Part shown: positions 12,629-24,700 of the stretch, piece after piece | Numbering within the stretch: the stretch's first letter is position 1 | Layout: each line of letters opens with the position of its first letter | DNA from: Tetrahymena thermophila SB210 | Lineage: Eukaryota; Ciliophora; Oligohymenophorea; Hymenostomatida; Tetrahymenidae | DNA length: 64,000 nt | Assembly: GCF_000189635.1 (NCBI RefSeq) | Contig: NW_002476355.1 | Coordinates: 310,001 to 374,000, forward strand | Reading direction: 5' to 3' | Program-made: the position numbers and the translations under genes | Notes under the pieces: model-generated | Databases searched by the model: none | Told to the model about the DNA's origin: nothing | Seen by the model: the letters and a program-made list of their open reading frames with translations, nothing else

Positions 12629-13855
12629 TCAGAAAAAGCGTAAATTTTTCTACTTTATATTAGTAATTAAATGTATTTAATCTCGGATATCCTTTGCTTC
12701 ATAAACAGGAATATTATTAAATGATAAATCTAGTTCTAGTTTTACTAAATTATAAATCTACTTTAAAGCTTCGAGAATAGGATATGATCCATGCTAAGTT
12801 AAATTATTATTGTCAAGCCATAATGTCAACTCTACCAAATTTTCTTGCTGCTTTATACACTCGCCAAGGGCCACTCCTCCTTCTTGGTTGACATCATTGT
12901 GGGAGATATTTATTGAAAGTTACTGCAACTTTCCGATTATTGATATAGCATCAAACAAAAGAATTAAGCTGCTTTCTGTTAGCTAGTTAGCACTGACATC
13001 TATTGATAATTAATTGATAAATCTCATCTAAGCTATTGTATTTGAGACATGTAACAACCCACTATCTTTCAATTTATTCCACTTAAAGTTTAGATTGAGT
13101 TAATTCAAAAATTTTAAGTTAGACATACTTTTACAAATCAGTCTCACTCCTTCTTCTCCTATATTATTCCCTTCAATATTCAAAGTGAAGACCTTTAAAT
13201 CAGGAAGGTTTGTCACACAATTGCTGATACATTCATTATTCATCGCCATTTTATTGTGAGAAAAATCAAGAACCAAATACTGCAAATGATATAATTTCTA
13301 AATTGAATTGCAAATTCTAGCTATTCCTACTTTGTCGAACATATGATAATGAATTTCTACCAAAACGAATTCCATCCATAATGTGTTATTTAGTGACACG
13401 AAGGCATCTATTTTCTTGTAATTCATTGCTGTAAACAATAAAACTATTTTTATCGAAGTATCTGTATGGTGAATCTCATATTCCTCTCCTTAAAATCCTG
13501 TGTCACTCATATTTTTTATGATCAGAGCAATCCAATCAGAAATTGTGTAATCGATTGTCTCTTTATTTACTTAAAACCTACTTATATCGCCATCTTATTT
13601 TCCAATAAATTAATTGTAATTGCTTATTTCATTTCTGTTATCATAATTTTCTTCATTTTCGTAAATAAATACAGCTTTTGTGTTTGTAATTGTAGATCTT
13701 GCTACTTATGATTATTCCTCATTCTGCTAAACCAAGTTTTTTTATGACTGCGATCTTACAAATTAGTTAAAATTCTTAATGTTATCTTCATATTCCTCTT
13801 TTGAAATAACCTTATTAGGATCTTATTCTTACTCTTTTGTCTATGCTTATCCCAT
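12629..13855 (-). CDS. Single-exon LRR protein with possible N-myristoylation
   Basis: The frame is open without introns for 408 codons and ends TGA at 12629-12631. The first ATG at 13855 gives MGQAQTKEQEQDPNK, a Gly at position 2 with Thr at position 6, which matches the general N-myristoylation pattern. Residues 1-130 are polar and Gln/Asn-rich. From about residue 170 to the end there are RNI-like LRRs with LVLDFSHNKM, FTLNIEGNNIGEEG, LSIDVSANQL, LSINISHNDV and LELDLSFNNI as repeat cores. It is related in fold to genes A-C but is neither split into cassettes nor close in sequence. It lies tail to tail with gene B. A membrane-tethered binding role is inferred; the function is unknown. Confidence 0.75.
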
Positions 13856-14953
13856 TCCTTCCTACCTAACTAATGTAAAATTCTAACTAAAGAAAAGCTT
13901 AAAATATTTATTTGATTTGAAAAATAGGTTTTTTTTTTTTAAAGATTTTCTACCAGAATTTACTCCTAGTTATTATCTATCTATTTGGTGTTAAAAATCT
14001 TCAATCTTTTTATTAATAAAATATAAATAAAATTAATCAATTAAATAAAAAATAATATTTATTATGTAAGTATTTACTTTAAAAAAAATAAAAAACATAA
14101 ATTTTTGTTATCTTCATTCATTCATTAATTAATTAATGATTGAAAAAAGATCCAATTAATTATTCTAAATTTAAAAGTGGTATTTCATATTAATCAAGTG
14201 TTCACTGAAATTTTAATAAGAATTTAACTTTTTGAATATAAATTAAATAAAATATTTTTTGACAGAAATATCAGTTTCATTTCATTTGATTTTAAAGTTT
14301 GCAATTTAATTAGCATTTATTTAGCTTTATGCTATTAAAACTCAATATAACTTAATTGATATGTCGAATCAAAAGCAAGAAAAAGAAAAGTATTTAATTT
14401 CATTAAAAATTTAAAATTAATATTAACTTTAGGTTTTTGAAAAAAATTAAATAAAAATAAAATATTTATTTAACTACCAATATCAAAAACGAGTTTTATT
14501 TCATTTAATTTTTAGGTTTACAGCCATTTTAATGAGATTGATTTCATGTTTTTTATAAGTAAGATAAACATTTCATAATATTTATGCTATTAAAACTCAA
14601 TAATTTTATCATAATATATAAAAAATGTCAAATGCAGATTAAGAAAAAATAATATTTATTTTAATATAAAAACTCTTAACCTTACTTAAAGAAAATTCAT
14701 GAGTAAGTAACATCTGAAAAAATAGTGATTTTTTAGGAATATGTTAAAGGTAAAAATTAATTTTAAATGAATAAAAGAATATATCCTTTTTTGTTATAAG
14801 TAGAGTAAATAGCTAATTCTCTACTAATTAATTGCATTCATTATTATATACTTTTATTAATTATATAAAATATTAAGAATGATATATTATTTTTTTATTT
14901 ATATATTTAAGAAATCGCATATCAAATTTAGTAAAATAACATCAATCCATCCA
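13856..14953. other. Intergenic, no gene seen
   Basis: About 1.1 kb of AT-rich DNA with many homopolymer runs. No long Gln-code frame, tRNA or repeat was found. Confidence 0.5.
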
Positions 14954-15403
14954 TCAGTCATACATTTTATCATTATTTTCTTAATATTCTACAGTTTGCT
15001 ATGGTTAATTCTACTTTAATTTATACATTTCCTTCATTTTATTGTAAGTTTTATCATCTACATAATATGAATCGGAATAATTAGTATATCTTCTGATAAT
15101 GGTTCCAGCGTTGGACCACATATATTCAGATGCAAAGAAATCTCCTATTGAAATAACTCCATATCCTCCTACCATTAATAATAATTCTCTCATGAAAAAT
15201 GGGCTTTATTTTGCAAAAAATCCTCTTTTGTATAATAAAGCAACAGAACCTATAAAAGACAGTCTCAAAGCAACCTTTATGCCAGTCTATATTTACATAT
15301 TTTACTTTACTGTTTCCTTTTCATGAGCTTTTGCATCTTCATTTTTCATGAACTCTTCTGCAGCTTGATTTCTTCTAATTACCCTACCAAAAAGCTTATC
15401 CAT
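14954..15403 (-). CDS. Small two-pass membrane protein, unknown function
   Basis: An intronless frame of 149 aa starts at 15403 with MDKLFGRVIRRNQAAEEF and stops at TGA 14954-14956. A charged N-terminal 45 residues is followed by two hydrophobic segments, around residues 47-63 (IKVALRLSFIGSVALLY) and 78-95 (LLLMVGGYGVISIGDFFA). A tyrosine-rich soluble tail (YTNYSDSYYVDD) follows. Size and topology resemble small organellar inner-membrane proteins, but no family is recognised. TAA/TAG glutamines in the tail support the ciliate code. Confidence 0.65.
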
Positions 15404-16201
15404 TTCTACTTTTCTTTAACCTTAAAAAAATTAATTAATTTTTATGAATATTTATAATTAATTTGAAGTATCAAAAAAAGCTTGCTTCCTCTAATAGAAA
15501 TTTCTTCCATACAAAAAGCATCATAATAAAAACCATAGCTAAATATCTTTCTTTTTTAAATGCAAAATGATAAATAATTACGAACTTTCTCAAATTTATC
15601 AAATTAAAAAATTTTATCCATTCATGAACATCGTAGAATTAATTATTTACAAAAACCAATAAGTAGAAAATATTCAGATTTATAAATCAAAATAATTTTT
15701 TTCATTGTAAAGAGCATAAAAATAATCACAGTTTTCATCCATTTAAAGCTCCTTTAATATTTTTTTTCAAAATGGAATTTTATTATTAATATTCTAAACT
15801 ATCTTACATTTTTCAGCAAGAGGTTGCTTAAAATAAGATTTAAAATGATTGGCTTATCATACAATGAATGAAGATCATACTTAAGAGATAAAAATTAGTA
15901 TTTATAAAAGTAAAATAATTTAAGATTGTTAAAAATTTAAATAAATCCCAATAATATTATTTATTGTAAAATCAATTAAATTAAGAATAAATAATTTATT
16001 TCAAACAATTTTCAGAATTTAGATATAATAGTCTTTTCCTTGGCTCAGTATGCTTAAAACCGAGAATTTAGGTTAAAGAAACTACGGTATTTGTAAATAC
16101 AGTTTTAAAAATACTAAAAATAACTTTAGTTTGAGTGAAAAATAAAATTTAATTCTAAATATTTCTTTACACAAGCAAAAAAGAAAAATAAGAAATTAAT
16201 A
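15404..16201. other. Intergenic between two minus-strand genes
   Basis: AT-rich. A slightly GC-richer patch at about 16030-16090 has no recognised RNA signature. No coding frame is supported. Confidence 0.45.
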
Positions 16202-17673
16202 TCATAAATATTTGTTTGATTAGATTTTATTTATAATAAATTATGATAAAGTTAAATTTTTTTAGCTAAGGAATGGATAAATGTCTTCGATTTCATATTT
16301 TGTATTGTTTTGTCTTATAAACTCAGCATTTTCAATCCATTTCTTCCATCTATTTATCTGATAACTAGTGAGATCATCTAATTTATTTGAGTCTATTTTA
16401 TCTTTTGGTATTTATAAATAATTATTTTTAAGTTAATTCAATTTACTAAATTCAAATTTGGCGATTAAGGCATCCAGCTTACAAATATCTTGTTTGCTTA
16501 AATTGTTTTCAACATTGAATTTTTTTTCATCAGATTATTAATTAAAATCCAAAATATCAAAGCTTGATAGACCTAAGAAATGAATATTTGGCAAGTTATC
16601 TTGTTAGTAGACAGAATTTTCGGAACCAAAAGTGTAATTGAAGAGTATATCTAAGCCAAATGGATCGAAATCCCCTAAATAAAATAAAGGCGAGTTTGGA
16701 TTGTTAGCAGTTAGCATCTTTATATATTATTTGGTGCTATAATCGCCATACCCTTTCCCAGTAATCATTATACAATTCTTCAAAAGCTATCTAATTATAT
16801 AAATCAAAATATTAAAAATCATAAAACTAATAAATAAATTAATAGGAACTTACTCGTCTTTTTCAGCTATGATTTTTTAAAAAACAGTTTCTTTCTCTAC
16901 AACCAATATAAATGCAGAGTTTGTTTCAATCCATAAAATTTCTTCCTTTGGCTATATTTGCCTGACTTCTCCAAAATTTTTACTAAGATCAATAAACTAT
17001 TAAAGAATTTTTGTGAGTTAAATCAAGGAAATACATAAAGGAATTTTACTTCAGCTTAAGAACTAACTTAGAATTATACATTACCAGTTACTAAACCTTT
17101 AGCTGAAGCAATAATATTTAAACAATTTCTTGGCAGTCTTAATTAATTTTGCAATATTTGAATAATTTTTTCTAAGTTTTACTAATTTTAGTCAAAAAGT
17201 TCAACATTTGTGTAGAATATTTCTCTTTTTGTGATTTAAAAATCATTTTTAAGGGCATTCAAAATTTATTTTATGCAAAAAAGTAACTTTTCTAATGATT
17301 TTAAATTATTCTTATGGATAACCATTGTTTTATTTTTTCCTTCTTTGTTAAGTTTTCTTAATGATTAGAATTGACTGTAAAAATTTTGATATTTTTAGCT
17401 AGTTATTTCTAAGGATTAGTTGGAGATATATTGCTACTCTGCATGTATAAAATAAAAGTAGTCAAATTATATATCTTTTTTTTCCATAAGTTTAAGGCAT
17501 GAATTCTAAATAATAATCTCTTTCAGAAGTTAAAAGAAAAAATCTCTTAACCTGTTAATGATACTTTCTTTATCTAAATCATGTATTGAATATTAAATTC
17601 CAAGAAAATTGAGAGCTTCAAAGTGTCTTTGGAGTATTTGAGCATTTAGAGATTTTAACTGGTTGAAATTCAT
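16202..17673 (-). CDS. SPO11: SPO11 / topoisomerase VI subunit A homologue
   Basis: Predicted 456 aa in three exons: 17035-17673, 16854-16996, 16202-16790, all in frame. Family members make the meiotic DNA double-strand breaks through a tyrosine-phosphate linkage. The winged-helix part contains KREIFYTNVELFDQNQ, in which the Tyr after Phe matches the catalytic tyrosine, and IIASAKGLVTG, the family motif that follows. The Toprim part has FILVVEKE (metal-binding Glu), ITGKGYGDYSTK and LGDFDPFGLDIL (the DxD pair), then HFLGLSSFDI. The length is close to known Spo11 proteins. The C-terminus runs on after YPFLS for about 19 residues to the TGA. The start at 17673 is the first ATG of the long exon. 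All catalytic residues appear intact, so it is probably functional. Confidence 0.9.
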
Positions 17674-18916
17674 TTTTCTTTAGGTTTAAAAGTTTTTTGT
17701 ACTTTTCAGATTATTAATAAATTTAATATTTAGCTAAAATTTATTTATTATTTAATCCAATTATTTATCAATAGATTTAAAAAATTAGACTGAAATTTAC
17801 TGAAATTTATTTAATAAGCATAAGATTAAAATAAATCTATTTTAATTTAAAATTGATTATTTTATACTTAAGAAATCAATCTTTTATTTACAAAATTATG
17901 GAAAATTTTCGTATAATTTTATAAAATATTTTGTTTATGTATTTGAATTGATATTTTAAATATCCATTTTGATGCATTTCAAATAAATTGTTTAATTATT
18001 TTTTATGGCAATAAATCTTGTCACTACATTTTGATAAGCTATGAATTGAGAAAAAATTAATAAATATTTTTACTGACTAGAGTAAAGATGTAAAATAATT
18101 TTGAATCAAAAAAAAAGACATCGTATTTCTATTTAGTAAAATAGTAAGGTCTACCTACACAAATTCTGATTTAATAATAAAATAAAGATATTCAATTTAT
18201 TTATGTTAAAATAATACTTATTAATTTACTTTTAAAAAATATATTTAAAAAGTTTATTTTTAGGAATAATAGAAAAACAAATTAATTAATCTATTTTAAA
18301 TCATTAAAATTAAAAAATATTTTATGGAAATTAGTTTAAAATTTCTAATAAAAATTTAAAGAGCATAAGTTGGTTTGAATAATATATTTAGAATATTAAA
18401 TTCTAAATTTAAATTTTTCTATTATTAAATTATAATTTTTAAAATTTGGAAAATAAATTTAAAAGAAAGATGATTCTTTAAAAAAAGTAAATATGTTTAT
18501 TTAAAGATTAAAAATATTAAAAATTCGGATGCCAAATATTTAGACAAGGAAAAGCATATTTATAGTACTAAATTAAATTTCAAATGTTTAGTTGTCTATC
18601 TATTCTATCTATATTTTCTTTGATAAATTAATTAATTCTTTAATTCAAATTCAGCACATAAATTTCAGCTTGAAATTAATAATTATTATTATATTCAGAC
18701 TGTGTAAATCCTTAATTTAATTTCAAACGCATAATCATCAAATCAAAATTTAATTAATTTTACAATCTAATTTACAATAAACGTAAATAAAAACCTTAAT
18801 AGTTAAGTAATAGACAATATTTAATTCTGTTTATATATGCCAAATTTACTTTATTTGAAATTTAGATAATCAAATTTAAATAAAACATTCCAAAATAATT
18901 AAAAAAAATAACAAAA
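17674..18916. other. Divergent intergenic between SPO11 and Kazal gene 1
   Basis: About 1.2 kb of AT-rich sequence between divergently transcribed genes, so it must hold both promoters. No specific element is recognised. Confidence 0.5.
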
Positions 18917-19351
18917 ATGAACAAATTCGCTATTGTTTTCGCTATAATTATGACAGTCTGTGCTGCTTCTAACATTAAATGCACTGAAAAATAAAAATAG
19001 GCAATTGCCTGTACTTATGAATATGAACCTGTTTGCGGAGTAAAATTAGACGAAAAGAGCTAGTATATCCAAAAATACTCTACCTATGGAAATAAATGCT
19101 AAGCTTGCGGTGAAGAAGGAGTTGAATTCTATGCTGTCGGTGAATGTTAAAACTATCCTGAAAATGCCATTTTCTGCCATCCTGAAGCTTACTTGCAACC
19201 TGGTTGTACTAGAGAATTAAACCCTGTGTGTGGATACTTTGATGAATCATTTTCATGCTCTAATTCTGTGTGTTCTTCAAACTATAGTAATAGATGCAGC
19301 GCTTGCATAAATTAGGAAGTTTCTTATGTTTTATAAGGTTTCTGTTAATGA
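18917..19351 (+). CDS. Secreted two-domain Kazal-type protease inhibitor 1
   Basis: An intronless frame of 144 aa begins with a signal peptide (MNKFAIVFAIIMTVCAAS). Domain one has Cys residues around YEYEPVCGVKLDE and TYGNKCQACGEEGVEFYA. Domain two has ELNPVCGYFDES and NYSNRCSACINQEVSY. The PVCG and Y-x-N-(K/R)C-x-AC elements define Kazal modules, whose exposed loop blocks serine proteases. Four TAA/TAG Gln codons interrupt a standard-code reading. It is the first of four similar genes in the window and closest to Kazal gene 2. The target protease is unknown. Confidence 0.85.
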
Positions 19352-20712
19352 AAATTTATATTTTTATGTAGTAGTAATCAATTAATTACATTTAAAAATA
19401 TAACAATTTTTCATTTTGATTAATTTTATATTTAATTATTTAATTATTTATGAATAAATTTGAAGAATAATTATTAATTGTTAATAAAGAATTATAAAGA
19501 AAAGAAATACTATTTAAAAACATTTATAAATAGCAAGCACTTAATTTTTTAAATTATTGTTAAAGTAAAATGAAATACAAAATTTAATTACTGAATTTAT
19601 TAAAAATTAGATTAAATAATAATTTTATTATATTTTTAAAAATAATAACCCTGTTTGCTCTATGATATTAAAATTAGATATGATAGATAATGTAATAAAG
19701 TTTCTTTTCTATTATTTTAATTTATTGAATAGCAAATTAATATAAATTTAATTAGCTAAAAATATATTAATAATTTTATTTATTTTAACTAGAGTTTATT
19801 TATAACAAACAATTAAATATTAAAGAGATCAAATATCTATAAAATATATTTACTTTTAGGTAGAAATATCATTAAATATTTAGATAGTTGTAGTAGCACT
19901 CACTATTGAATCTTAATACTATTAAATCAATTTATTTACTGAAACATTTAGCAGAAGTTAAAGATGTAATAGATTTAAAAAATACAAATTAATTATATTA
20001 ATTAAAAAAAATCTAATTCTTCTTCTAACATCTCTTCTCCATATCTTTGCCAGTTAAAAATAAATTATTGTAATTAAATAATCACAGATTTTATAATTTT
20101 AAACGGCCTTTCTCGTAAAAGAAATGAACATTTATGAAAAACAAACCATTTAATTTTCCCAAAAAAGAGTTTTTATTATAAATTGACCTTCTCTTTTTTA
20201 TGTGAAATTAAGAATAGTTTCTATAAAATTAATCAAGAAAAAAATCTACATTTTTAAATAAAGAAATATATTAAAGTAGATTAAAACTTTATATTAAGCG
20301 TTTACTCTTTTATTTGCTTGAGAAAATATTAAAAATAAACAAATTTATTTATGTTATGAGTTCCAAAATAATTGTAATTATTAATCCAAATTTATTGATT
20401 TAAGTTGTTTACTTAGTTATTTGCTTCTATTCCAAAATTAAACATTATTTTATTTTTTTAATTTAGAAAACAATCTATTTCAATATTTTATTAATTTTAT
20501 TGGAGCGTTTACAATAAATTTAACAAAAAACACTTCAAATTTTAATCAAAACTAGTAATTTATAGAATCATTTAATTATTAATCCTAACTCATCAAAAAA
20601 AATAGACAATTTATTTTTTAAATAAAGCTGTGGCTTATTCAAAGTTTAGATATAATTAATTAATTAATTTAACAAATAATAAAATAATATATCAAAATCA
20701 AATCAAATAAAA
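19352..20712. other. Intergenic between Kazal genes 1 and 2
   Basis: About 1.36 kb of AT-rich DNA. No coding frame or clear repeat was found. Confidence 0.5.
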
Positions 20713-21144
20713 ATGAAAACTCTTTTAATTACTCTTGCTATTATTTCACTTTGTGCTGCAGAGAATATTAAATGCACTGAATAACAAAAGAAAGCTGAAG
20801 CTTGTACTTATGAATATGAGCCTGTCTGTGGTGTTAAAGTTGACTAAACTAGCTTATACATCTAATCCAAAGAGACTTATGGAAATAAATGTTCTGCTTG
20901 TGCTACAGAAGGAGTTGAATTTTATGCTGTTGGCAAATGCGAAGAATACCCTGAAAATGCTGTATTTTGTCACCCTGATATCTCTTCATAATAATTAGGT
21001 TGCACTAGAGAATACTATCCTGTTTGTGGCTACTTTGACGAATCCATAAAATGCAGAAAAGCTCCATGTGGATCAAATTACAGCAACAAATGCGCAGCTT
21101 GCATCAATAAAGAAGTTAATTACTACTTAAATGGTTTTTGCTGA
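20713..21144 (+). CDS. Secreted two-domain Kazal-type protease inhibitor 2
   Basis: An intronless frame of 143 aa opens with MKTLLITLAIISLCAAEN, a clear signal peptide. It has the same cysteine plan as Kazal gene 1: EYEPVCGVKVDQ then TYGNKCSACATEGVEFYA, and REYYPVCGYFDES then NYSNKCAACINKEV. The TGA at 21142-21144 follows the last cysteine (NGFC). Genes 1 and 2 share CTEQQK/CTEKQK starts and YPENA linkers, so they form one pair by duplication, distinct from genes 3 and 4. Confidence 0.87.
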
Positions 21145-21701
21145 CTACTTTCTTGAGAAATATTGATTGACTGTAAGTCTTTTTCTTAGATTGATAAAAA
21201 TATTACATTAAATTGTGTTAAAATATTGTAGAAAACATTTATATTTTATTTTAGTATTAAATATAAATTAATTCAATATGTTTTAATTTTAATTTTTAAT
21301 TCATTAAAGTAATTTTATTCAAATATTTTATTTTATTCGTTTTTGAGGTTTATTATTTTTAATTAGGTAATATCTTAAACAATATAAGAATCTTCTTCAG
21401 ATAATAAACAAACAAACTAACTAACTATCTAACAAATAAAATAAAAATATCTTAAAATTTTCAATTAGAAATAAATATTGATTGTATTTGCTTTTTGTGA
21501 TATTTTTAAAAATGTTATTTGAAAAAATTGATATTTAATATTTAACTTAAAAAAATATGAATTATATAAATATAAAAACAATAATTAAATCTATATATAA
21601 TTAAGGTTAAAAACACTTTCAAAATATTATATTATAAAACATATAATATTAAATTATTCAAACATTTAATATTTATTCATCTTTTTTTTACTACTTGTTT
21701 A
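21145..21701. other. Intergenic downstream of Kazal gene 2 and LRR gene C
   Basis: Convergent 3' flanks, AT-rich, with no recognised gene. Confidence 0.5.
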
Positions 21702-24700
21702 TCATCTGAATAATATTTTAAAGACAACTAATCTTTTTGATTTAAGACACTTGCTTTTTACTTTTAATTTTATTTGTTCATTTAATAAGTAAAAACCTTT
21801 ATTACTTTGTATAAATTTTAAATAAACATTAAATAAAATAAAATTTAAAATTAAAAAAATTTAAATTATTAAATAAATAAAATAACATTAGTCGTATTAA
21901 AAAAGTTAAAAAAATAAATCATAAAAAAGCTATCAAATATATTCTAAGAGCTTTATTGTTTTTAATTAGTTTTATAATTAAAAATATCACAATCCAAAAT
22001 AAATAAACTGTTTTTACTGAAGATAAAGTGTCAAATTTTAGAGATTAATGCAATTTGCTATAACAGAACAGAAGGCTGATGTACCTTCATCACCAGTTTA
22101 TTTAGAACTTTTTAAATATTGAAGAAAAAATAAAAAGTTTATTATTTAATTAGATGAAAAAAATGAAGAAAAAATATGAAATAATAAGATTAATGAAAAA
22201 TTAAAGTAAAGTTAAAATTAAAATAATGAGTTTTATTAACAAAGAAAGAAGAAGAAAAAGCAAGCAAGCAAGCATAATAAAAAGAAAAAGAAAATAGAGA
22301 TTTATTGTTTTAAATTAGTTAAATAATTAAAAATATCACAATCCAAAATAAATAAATTGTTTTTACTATAAGTAAAGTGTCAAATTTGAGAGATTAATGC
22401 ACTTTGTTAAAGCAAAACCTAAGCCTGATGCACCTGTTGCTCCAATTTAATTATTACTTTTTAAATATTGAAGAAAAAATAAAAAATTTATTAATTAATT
22501 AGATGAAAAAATGAAGAAAAAATATGAAATAATAAGATTAATGAAAAATAAAAGCAAAAGTTAAAAATAAAATTAAAATGATGAGTTTTATTAACAAAGA
22601 AAGAAGAAAAAAAAGCAAGCAAGCACAATAAAAAGAAAAAGAAAAAAGAACTTTATTATTTAAATTAGTTTTATAATTAAAAATATCACAATCCAAAATA
22701 AATAAACTGTTTTTACCCAAGATTAAGTTCCAAATTTGAGAGATTAATGCAATTTGCTAAAGCAGAACCTAAGCTTGATGTACCTTCATTACCAATTTAA
22801 TTGGAACTTTTTAAATATAAAATATTAAAGAAAAAATTTATTATTTAATTAGATGAAAAAATGAAGAAAACATATGAAATAATAAGATTAATAAAAAATA
22901 AAAGCAAAAGTTAAAAATAAAATGATTAGTTTTATTAACAAAGTAAGAAGAAAAAAAGCAAGCAAGCACAATAAAAAGAAATTGAAAAAAGAGCTTTAGT
23001 TTTATAAAAATAAAATATCACTATCCAAAATAAATAAACTATTTTTACCCAAGATTAAGTGTCAAATTTTAGAGATTAATGCACTTTGCTAAAGCAGAAC
23101 CTAAGCCTGATGTACATTCATCACCAATTTAATTTTCACTTTTTAAATATTAAAGAAAAAAAAATAATTAAATAGGTATTTAGAAGGTAAAAATGAACAA
23201 AACTTATGAAATAATAAGATTAATGAAAAATAAAAGTAAAATTTAAAAATAAAATAATGAGTTTTATTAACAAATAAAGAAGGATAAAAAGCAAGCAAAC
23301 ACAATAAAAAGAAAAATGAGCTTTATTGTTTTAAATTAGTTTTATAATTAAAAATATCACAATCCAAAATAAATAAACTGTTTTTACTGAAGATCAAGTT
23401 TCAAATTTGAGAGATTAATGCACTTTGCTAAAGCAAAACCTAAGTCTGATGCACCCATTGCACCAATTTAATTTTTACTATTTAAATATTGAAGAAAAAA
23501 TAAAAAATTTATTATTTAATTTGATGAAAAAATGAAGAAAACATTTGAAATAATAAGATTAATGAAAAATAAAAGCATAAGTTAAAAATAAAATGATGAG
23601 TTTTATTTACAAAGAAAGATTCAAAAAAAGCAAGCAGGCACATTAAAAAGAAAAAGAAAAAAGAGCTTTATTTTTTAAATTAGTTTTATAATTAAAAATA
23701 TCACAATCCAAAATAAATAAATAGTTTTTACACAAGATCAAGTGTCAAATTTTAGAGATTAATGCAATTTGCTAAAGCAGAAACGAATCTTGAAACACCT
23801 TCATCACCAATTAAATTATAACTTTTTAAATATTGTAGAAAAAATTAAAAATTTATTAGTTAATTATTTAGAAGGAAAAAATGAAGAAAAAATATGAAAT
23901 AATAAGATTAATGAAAAATAAAAGCAAAAGTTAAAAATAAAATGATGAGTTAAATTAACAAAGTAAAAGAAAAAAAAGCAAAAAAACACAATAAAAAGAA
24001 AAAGAAAAATGACCTTTCTTGTTTTAAATTAGTTCTATAATTAAAAATATCGCAATCCAAAATAAATAAACTGTTTTTACCTAAGATCAAGTGTCAAATT
24101 TGAGAGATTAATGCAATTTGCTAAAGCAGAACCTAAGCCTAATGCACCTATAGCACCAATTTAACTAGAACTTTTTAAATATTGAAGAAAAAATATGTAA
24201 TTAATTAGTTATTTAGAAGGAAAAAATGAAGAAATAATATGAAATAATAAGATTAATCAAAAGTAAAAGCAAAATTTAAATAAAATGATAAGTTTTTTTA
24301 GCAAAGAATGAAGAAAAAAAATCAAGCAAACACAATAAAAAGAAAAAGAATAAAGAGCTTTATTGTTTTAAATTAATTTTGTAATTAAAAATATCACAAT
24401 TCAAAATAAATAAACTGTATTTACGCAAAATTAAATGTCAAATTTGAAAGATTAATGTAATTTGCTAAAGCAGAACCTAAGTCTGATGTACCTTGATCAC
24501 CAATTTAAGTAAATCTGTTTAAATATTTAATAAAAATATATAGTTAATTAGAAGGAAAAAATGAACAAAATGAACAAAACTTATGAAATAATAAGATTAA
24601 TGAAAAATAAAAGTAAAATTTAAAAATAAAATAATGAGTTTTATTAACAAAGAAAGAAGAAAAAAAATCAAGTAAACACAATAAAATGAAAAAGAAAAAA

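Noticed and set aside
13466-13711. Plus-strand frame of 81 codons
   Set aside because: It is antisense to the single-exon LRR gene, which reads through in the ciliate code for 408 codons.
22538-22720. Hydrophobic minus-strand frame within gene C
   Set aside because: It lies in a repeat intron; the pyrimidine-rich intron tail reads as Phe/Leu/Ser by chance.
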